Below are positions 6,325 to 9,977 of a DNA stretch of 9,977 nt, one piece after another. Below the pieces are notes generated by a model. The model saw only the letters and a program-made list of their open reading frames with translations. It was not told the DNA's origin and ran no database searches. The stretch covers positions 1-9,977 of the forward strand of contig JACPQH010000026.1 of NCBI GenBank assembly GCA_016190585.1, written 5' to 3'. A program made the position numbers and the translations under genes. Position 1 is the first letter of the stretch. The number at the start of each line of letters is the position of its first letter. This DNA comes from Chloroflexota bacterium. Lineage in GTDB: Bacteria > Chloroflexota > Dehalococcoidia > Dehalococcoidales > RBG-16-60-22.

Positions 6325-7122
6325 TTACAGCACCTTGGCCTCGCGGAGTTTCACGGCGAGGCTGGCGCCCATTTCCTCGGGGGTGTCGCCTTCCATCATG
6401 ACGCACTTGCCCTCTTTGACCGGCTGGAAGAGCCGGAGCATCTGGGCGCGCTGGCCCAGGGCGCCGACCTTGACGGCCTCGAGCCCGAGGTCGGCCGGCT
6501 TCCAGGTGACCGGTTCCTTTTTCTTGGCTGCCATGATGCCCTTGATGGTCGGGTAGCGCGGCTCGCCGACCTCGTTGCTCATGGTGAGAACGGCCGGCAG
6601 GTCGATCTCGACGACCTCGTAGCCATCCGGGGTCACCCGCTCGATGCGGGCCTTGCCGTCAAGCACCTCGACCTTTTTCACCAGGGTGGCGCTGGGCAGG
6701 CCCAGTATCTCGGCGATGGCCGGGCCGACCTGGCCGGCATTGGTGTCGGACGCCTCGCGCCCGCACAGGATAAGGTCATAGCCGCCGATCTTCTTGATGG
6801 CCGCGGCCAGGGCGAAAGCCGTCGACCAGCTATCGCCGTCGACGAAGGCCGGGTCTTCCAGGAGAACGAGGTCATCCGCGCCCATGGACAGCGGCTTTTT
6901 GACGACATCGCGCTGCAGGTTGACGCCCAGGCTGAGGATGGTGACCTTGCCGCTCTTGCTGTCCTTGACTTTGAGCGCGGCTTCAACTGCGTACTCGCCG
7001 TAGGGATCAATGACCGGCGCCGCCCCCTGCATGGTAGCTTTCTTGGCGGCGGTATCGATCTTGAAGCTGGCGGGGGGTGCCTCAGGGTCAATTACCTGCT
7101 TGACGCAGACAATCGAATTCAT
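6325..7122 (-). CDS. etfB: Electron transfer flavoprotein subunit beta
   Basis: A 265-aa partner of EtfA, binding AMP or a second flavin/NAD depending on subclass. Family signatures are CVKQV (6-10), VIDPYGEYAVEAALKVKD (37-54), CGREASDTNAGQVGPAIAEI (120-139) and EPRYPTIKGIMAAKKKE (187-203). The loop at 120-143 carries GR and QVGP. That is nearer the QVGP form found in flavin-bifurcating ETFs than the DDDxNQTGQ form of the mitochondrial/proteobacterial type. However, the IDGDTA stretch that precedes QVGP in classical bifurcating proteins is replaced by SDTNAG, so subclass is left open. The start is the ATG 5 nt after AAGGAGG; the in-frame ATG at 7140 overlaps that Shine-Dalgarno sequence and is rejected. 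The gene is first in the etfBA operon, behind its own promoter and an inverted repeat. Confidence 0.96.
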   Translation of the reverse strand: MNSIVCVKQVIDPEAPPASFKIDTAAKKATMQGAAPVIDPYGEYAVEAALKVKDSKSGKVTILSLGVNLQRDVVKKPLSMGADDLVLLEDPAFVDGDSWSTAFALAAAIKKIGGYDLILCGREASDTNAGQVGPAIAEILGLPSATLVKKVEVLDGKARIERVTPDGYEVVEIDLPAVLTMSNEVGEPRYPTIKGIMAAKKKEPVTWKPADLGLEAVKVGALGQRAQMLRLFQPVKEGKCVMMEGDTPEEMGASLAVKLREAKVL

Positions 7123-7127
7123 AATGA

Positions 7128-7134
7128 CCTCCTT
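7128..7134 (-). promoter_or_regulatory. Ribosome binding site of etfB
   Basis: AAGGAGG on the minus strand lies 5 nt before the ATG at 7122; it overlaps, and so excludes, the upstream in-frame ATG at 7140. Confidence 0.9.
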
Positions 7135-7162
7135 AAACATAATATGAAATTACGGGAGCGGG

Positions 7163-7201
7163 CACACCAAAAGCTAATGTAGCACTAAGTCTTTTGGCGT
7201 G
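7163..7201. promoter_or_regulatory. 11-bp inverted repeat enclosing the etfBA -10 region (candidate operator)
   Basis: CACACCAAAAG (7163-7173) is mirrored by CTTTTGGCGTG (7191-7201) with one mismatch; a 17-nt interval separates them. Relative to the etf promoter, one arm fills the spacer next to the -35 box and the other sits at the predicted transcription start. No U-tract follows, so a terminator of the upstream gene is less likely than a regulator-binding site. Confidence 0.5.
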
Positions 7202-7205
7202 TCAA
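7176..7205 (-). promoter_or_regulatory. Sigma-70-type promoter for etfBA
   Basis: On the minus strand, a perfect TTGACA (7200-7205) is followed by an 18-nt spacer and TACATT (7176-7181), four of six matches to the -10 consensus. The start point would be near 7169, giving a leader of about 46 nt. It begins only 12 nt after the end of the upstream gene. Confidence 0.55.
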
Positions 7206-7217
7206 GCTCAGGCTTGT

Positions 7218-7633
7218 TCACTCACCCGCTATCTGGACGATGACGGTGCGCGAGCGTTCCCGGTTGTCGAAATCCACCAGGACGACCTGCTGCCAGGTGC
7301 CCAGCAGCAGCTTGCCGTCGCTGAAGGGGATGACCAGCGACGCCCCCAGCAGCGAGGCGCGCACGTGCGAGAACCCGTTGCCGTCGCCCCAGCGGGCGTC
7401 GTGCCCGTAAGGGATGTCCCTGGGCACCAGCCGGTCCACATCTTTTTGAAATCGAACACCAGTCCGGTCTCGTTTTCGATGGTGGTCAGCCCGGCGGTCG
7501 AGCCGGCGACGAACAGCGTGACCGTGCCGCTCCTGACCCCGGATTCGCCGGCAAGACGGGCCACCTGCGGGGTCAGATCAATGATGTCCGTATCGCCGCG
7601 GGTCTGAAGGGAGATTTTCCGGGTGATAATCAT
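7218..7633 (-). pseudogene. YjbQ/UPF0047 family protein, interrupted by a single-base frameshift
   Basis: Members of this family (about 130-140 aa) are annotated as secondary thiamine-phosphate synthase enzymes. The first 64 residues are read from the ATG at 7633, 6 nt after GGAGG. They include TRGDTDIIDLTPQV, ESGVRSG and the FVAGSTAGLTTIENE core. The rest reads only in the -1 frame: DRLVPRDIPYGHDARW, SHVRASLLG, then LLLGTWQQVVLVDF and VIVQIAGE up to the stop at 7218. The two halves meet at a run of five A (7443-7447, coding strand). One added A would give an uninterrupted 138-aa protein reading FDFKKDVDRLVP through the join, exactly the family length. In the original frame translation continues to 7229 as low-complexity Trp/Ser/Arg sequence. 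Causes could be a homopolymer base-calling error, a true mutation, or ribosomal slippage at C-AAA-AAG; slippage is least likely because the preceding base is C. Everything outside the A-run looks under selection, so the lesion is recent or an artefact. The gene follows pyrK by 11 nt. Confidence 0.85.
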
Positions 7634-7639
7634 GACGCG

Positions 7640-7646
7640 CCTCCTT
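7640..7646 (-). promoter_or_regulatory. Ribosome binding site of the yjbQ-family gene
   Basis: AAGGAGG on the minus strand, 6 nt before the ATG at 7633, overlaps the last two bases of the pyrK stop codon. A start signal this strong argues the gene was recently functional. Confidence 0.85.
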
Positions 7647-8439
7647 AACCGGGGATGAGCTTGTCCCAGATGATATCGCCCAGCTCGAAGACCGGCCCGT
7701 CGCGGCATACCTGCCGCAGCCCCTGCCGGGTATTAACGGTGCAGCCGTAGCAGGTGCCCAGACCGCAGCCCATGCGCGTCTCCAGAGAGACCTGGGCGGG
7801 ACCGCCGAGCCGGGCCATCGCGCGGTACATGGCCAGGGGCCCGCAGGCCATAACCTGGTCGTACTTTCCGGCAAGCCCCGGCAGGTATTGCGTGACCAGG
7901 CCACGCTCGCCCTCGGAACCATCCTCGGTAATCCTGAGAAGTCCGGCCCCGGAAGGCAGGAGCCCGGACGGGCAAAGCTGGCCGGCCGAAGCCGCGCCCA
8001 TGAGCAATATGACCTCTTTCCCCTGCTCGATAGCGGCGTCGGCCAGGAAACGGAGCGGGGCGACGCCGATGCCGCCGGCCACCAGCAGCAGCCTCCGGGC
8101 GTCCGGTCTCACGCTAAAACCGTGGCCGAGCGGCCCAAACAGCGCCACACTGTCCCCGGGGCGGCGCCGGGAAAGCCAGCCGGTACCCCGGCCGTTCTCC
8201 AGCTCGTTATACAGCAGCGCGATCCGGCCGCCGCTGACGTCATGCAGGGAAAAGGGGCGGGGCAGCACCGCCTCCGGCCCGCAGCCCACCATCACGTACT
8301 GTCCCGGCCTGGCGTCACGAGCGATGTCCGGCGCCTGCAGCCAGATGAGCCAGGTGCCCTGCACGTTCCGGGCCCCGGCGCGGCACACCCCCGGCAGGAT
8401 CCGGTCGTTAGTGATGACCGGCGACTGTACCCTGTTCAC
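7645..8439 (-). CDS. pyrK: Dihydroorotate dehydrogenase electron transfer subunit (PyrK-like)
   Basis: A 264-aa FAD and 2Fe-2S protein of the ferredoxin-reductase superfamily. In class 1B dihydroorotate dehydrogenase it passes electrons from PyrD to NAD+. It has a flavin-binding beta-barrel with RPFSL (61-65) and a nucleotide-binding domain opening with GGIGVAPL (112-119). A C-terminal cluster site has Cys215, Cys220, Cys223 and Cys235 (C-x4-C-x2-C-x11-C), as expected for PyrK. The start is GTG at 8439, 5 nt after AAGGAG, overlapping the carB stop by 4 nt (GTGA). The in-frame ATG at 8547 would add 36 residues of low-complexity sequence inside carB and is rejected. Coupling to carB strongly supports a pyrimidine role. 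pyrD is not adjacent in this window, so a related oxidoreductase subunit such as a sulfhydrogenase gamma-like protein is the main alternative. Confidence 0.88.
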   Translation of the reverse strand: MNRVQSPVITNDRILPGVCRAGARNVQGTWLIWLQAPDIARDARPGQYVMVGCGPEAVLPRPFSLHDVSGGRIALLYNELENGRGTGWLSRRRPGDSVALFGPLGHGFSVRPDARRLLLVAGGIGVAPLRFLADAAIEQGKEVILLMGAASAGQLCPSGLLPSGAGLLRITEDGSEGERGLVTQYLPGLAGKYDQVMACGPLAMYRAMARLGGPAQVSLETRMGCGLGTCYGCTVNTRQGLRQVCRDGPVFELGDIIWDKLIPG

Positions 8440-9977
8440 GCGGGCTCCTTCAGGCGGTAATCGGGGAGGGGCTGGATGCTGTAGTCCTGGCTGCCGGCCG
8501 CCAGCGCCGCCGCCGCCGCCCGCGCTGTATCGAGCGAGGTGTAGCACGGGATACGCTTCTCCGTGGCGGCCCGCCGGATATGGAAGCCGTCCCGCAGGGG
8601 CACGCTCCCCCCGGTGATGGTATTTATCAGGGCGTTCACCGTGCCGTCCGTTATTATGTCAGTTACGTTGGGGTGCCCCTCGCGCAGCTTTTTGCTTATC
8701 ATCTTTACCGGCAGCCCCACCGCCTCAATCATGGCCGCGGTGCCTTCCGTGGCGTAGAGCTTGAAGCCCAGCGAGACGAGCTTCCTGATAATGGGCAGGG
8801 CCTCGGGTTTGTCCCGATCGGCGATGCTCAGCAATATGGCCCCCCGGGGCGGCAGCATCATGCCGGAAGCGATCAGCGCCTTGGCCAAGGCGGCGTTAAA
8901 GGTGTAGTCGACGCCCATGACCTCGCCGGTGGACTTCATCTCCGGCCCGAGGTAGGTATCGACCCCGGCCAGCTTCTGCATGGAAAAGACGGGCGCCTTG
9001 ATGCCTATCAGCCGGTTGCTGGGCCTGAGACCGCCCCGGTAACCCTGCTGCTTGAGGCTGATGCCCAGCATTACCTTGGTGGCGATATTGACCAGGGGCA
9101 CCCCGGTTACCTTGGCGATAAAGGGAACGGTGCGGCTGGCCCGCGGGTTGACCTCGAGTATGTAAACATCTGACGGCCCGCTCGCCTGGCGCATGATGAT
9201 GAACTGGATGTTCATCAGTCCCCTTATCTTCAGCGCCAGCCCGATACGGGTGGCGTAGTCCACCATGGTCGCCACCTCCTCCCCGGTCAGGTTCACCCCG
9301 GGATAGACCGTCATGGCGTCGCCGCTGTGCACCCCGGCCCGCTCGATGTGCTCCATCACGCCGGGAATCAGCACTTCTTCGCCGTCGCACACGGCATCCA
9401 CCTCGACCTCTTTGCCCATCATGTACTTATCTATCAGCACCGGCTTCCCAGACTCCAGCTCCATGGCCAGGCTCATGTAGCGCACCAGCTCGCTGGCGTT
9501 GTAGACGATCTCCATGGCGCGCCCGCCCAGGACGTAGCTGGGGCGGATAAGCACCGGGTAACCGATGTGCTCGGCCACGCTCAGGGCGGCTTCCAGGGAG
9601 GTCACCCCCGCCCCCGGCGGCTGGGGGATGCCCATCCCGCTCAGGAAGTTCTCGAACCGGCGGCGGTCTTCCGCCAGGTCGATGCTCTCGGCGCTGGAAC
9701 CGATGAGCGGCAGGCCGTGGCGGGATAGCGGCTCGGCCAGGTTGATGGCCGTCTGCCCGCCGAACTGGACGATCGAGGGGGGCGCCTCGCCGGTCTGCCC
9801 CTCGTTTTCGAGGATATCGCGCACGCTCTCCTCGTCCAGGGCCTCGAAGTAGAGCCGGCTGCTGGTATCGAAATCGGTGGAGACCGTCTCCGGGTTGGAG
9901 TTTATCATGTTGCTCTGGTAGCCGGCCTCCTGGAGCGCCCAGGCCGAGTGCACCGAGCTGTAGTCGAACTCGATGCC
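8436..9977 (-). CDS. carB: Carbamoyl-phosphate synthase large subunit, C-terminal half (cut by window edge)
   Basis: The visible 513 residues are roughly the second half of CarB, which makes carbamoyl phosphate from glutamine-derived ammonia, bicarbonate and two ATP for pyrimidine and arginine synthesis. The fragment opens in frame with GIEFDYSSVHSAWALQEAGY and NSNPETVSTDFDTSSRLYFE, the start of the second synthetase unit. The ATP-grasp domain follows, with RPSYVLGGRAMEIVY, EVDAVCDGEEVLIPGVMEHI, AGVHSGDAMTVYPG and EVNPRASRTVPFIAKVTGVP. The last 135 or so residues are the MGS-like allosteric domain (GAILLSIADRDKPEALPI, LYATEGTAAMI, GHPNVTDIITDGTVNALINT), where UMP-type effectors act in known enzymes. 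The GTG at 9953 is not the true start, because the frame stays open and homologous to the window edge. It overlaps pyrK by 4 nt. carA would be expected upstream, beyond the window. Confidence 0.97.
   Translation of the reverse strand, partial: GIEFDYSSVHSAWALQEAGYQSNMINSNPETVSTDFDTSSRLYFEALDEESVRDILENEGQTGEAPPSIVQFGGQTAINLAEPLSRHGLPLIGSSAESIDLAEDRRRFENFLSGMGIPQPPGAGVTSLEAALSVAEHIGYPVLIRPSYVLGGRAMEIVYNASELVRYMSLAMELESGKPVLIDKYMMGKEVEVDAVCDGEEVLIPGVMEHIERAGVHSGDAMTVYPGVNLTGEEVATMVDYATRIGLALKIRGLMNIQFIIMRQASGPSDVYILEVNPRASRTVPFIAKVTGVPLVNIATKVMLGISLKQQGYRGGLRPSNRLIGIKAPVFSMQKLAGVDTYLGPEMKSTGEVMGVDYTFNAALAKALIASGMMLPPRGAILLSIADRDKPEALPIIRKLVSLGFKLYATEGTAAMIEAVGLPVKMISKKLREGHPNVTDIITDGTVNALINTITGGSVPLRDGFHIRRAATEKRIPCYTSLDTARAAAAALAAGSQDYSIQPLPDYRLKEPA
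8445..8450 (-). promoter_or_regulatory. Ribosome binding site of pyrK inside carB
   Basis: AAGGAG on the minus strand, within the last carB codons, lies 5 nt before the GTG at 8439. It supports the non-ATG start and coupled translation. Confidence 0.8.

Noticed and set aside
7443..7449. Programmed -1 ribosomal frameshift as the firm explanation for the yjbQ split
   Set aside because: The heptamer is C-AAA-AAG, not A-AAA-AAG, so P-site re-pairing is poor. I could not identify a downstream pseudoknot or upstream SD-type stimulator with confidence. It is kept only as an alternative to an indel.
7754..8617. 287-aa plus-strand open frame over pyrK and the carB end
   Set aside because: Pro/Ser/Arg-rich antisense shadow of pyrK's cluster-binding and FAD domains.
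1..9977. CRISPR array, insertion sequence, tRNA, rRNA or phage/defence genes
   Set aside because: No regularly spaced repeats, transposase or integrase motifs, tRNA cloverleaf or rRNA sequence were seen; gaps between genes are all under 200 bases.

Overview
This 9977-base, GC-rich bacterial window carries eight protein-coding loci, tightly packed, with no rRNA, tRNA, CRISPR array, insertion sequence or phage gene seen. The gene set, an EF-G paralogue of the 'PGY' type and an EtfAB pair suggest an anaerobic or facultative bacterium of the Chloroflexota (Dehalococcoidia-like). That placement is inference from protein flavour, not a database match.

Layout. Positions 1-2215 (+ strand): a TTGACA-type promoter, a repeat-containing leader and an EF-G-like translational GTPase of 687 aa. 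It ends at a long perfect hairpin (2238-2278) that can terminate transcription from both sides. Positions 2348-5111 (- strand): a three-gene operon read in the order NEW3-type surface protein, ABC ATPase, ABC-2 permease. The reading frames are almost touching (2-nt gap, then 4-nt overlap) and the operon has its own promoter at 5180-5208. Positions 5299-7122 (- strand): etfB then etfA, the two subunits of an electron transfer flavoprotein. A promoter (7176-7205) lies inside an unusual 11-bp inverted repeat. Positions 7218-9977 (- strand): carB (C-terminal half only, cut by the window edge), pyrK and a yjbQ-family gene, coupled by overlaps or short gaps. carB and pyrK belong to de novo pyrimidine synthesis.

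How the genes work together. CarB makes carbamoyl phosphate, and PyrK is the FAD/2Fe-2S subunit that passes electrons from dihydroorotate dehydrogenase to NAD+, so these two share a pathway. EtfAB collects electrons from flavin dehydrogenases whose genes are not in the window. The NEW3/ABC cassette looks like an exporter or membrane-remodelling complex with an anchored extracytoplasmic partner; its substrate cannot be read from the sequence.

Most notable points. The yjbQ-family gene is broken by a single-base frameshift at an A5 run (7443-7447). There is a candidate operator dyad around the etf promoter. The ribosome-binding/start region of the NEW3 gene is duplicated in tandem. The EF-G paralogue has altered switch residues. 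Most of the window is ordinary housekeeping sequence; the only candidate for an under-described system is the NEW3/ABC operon.
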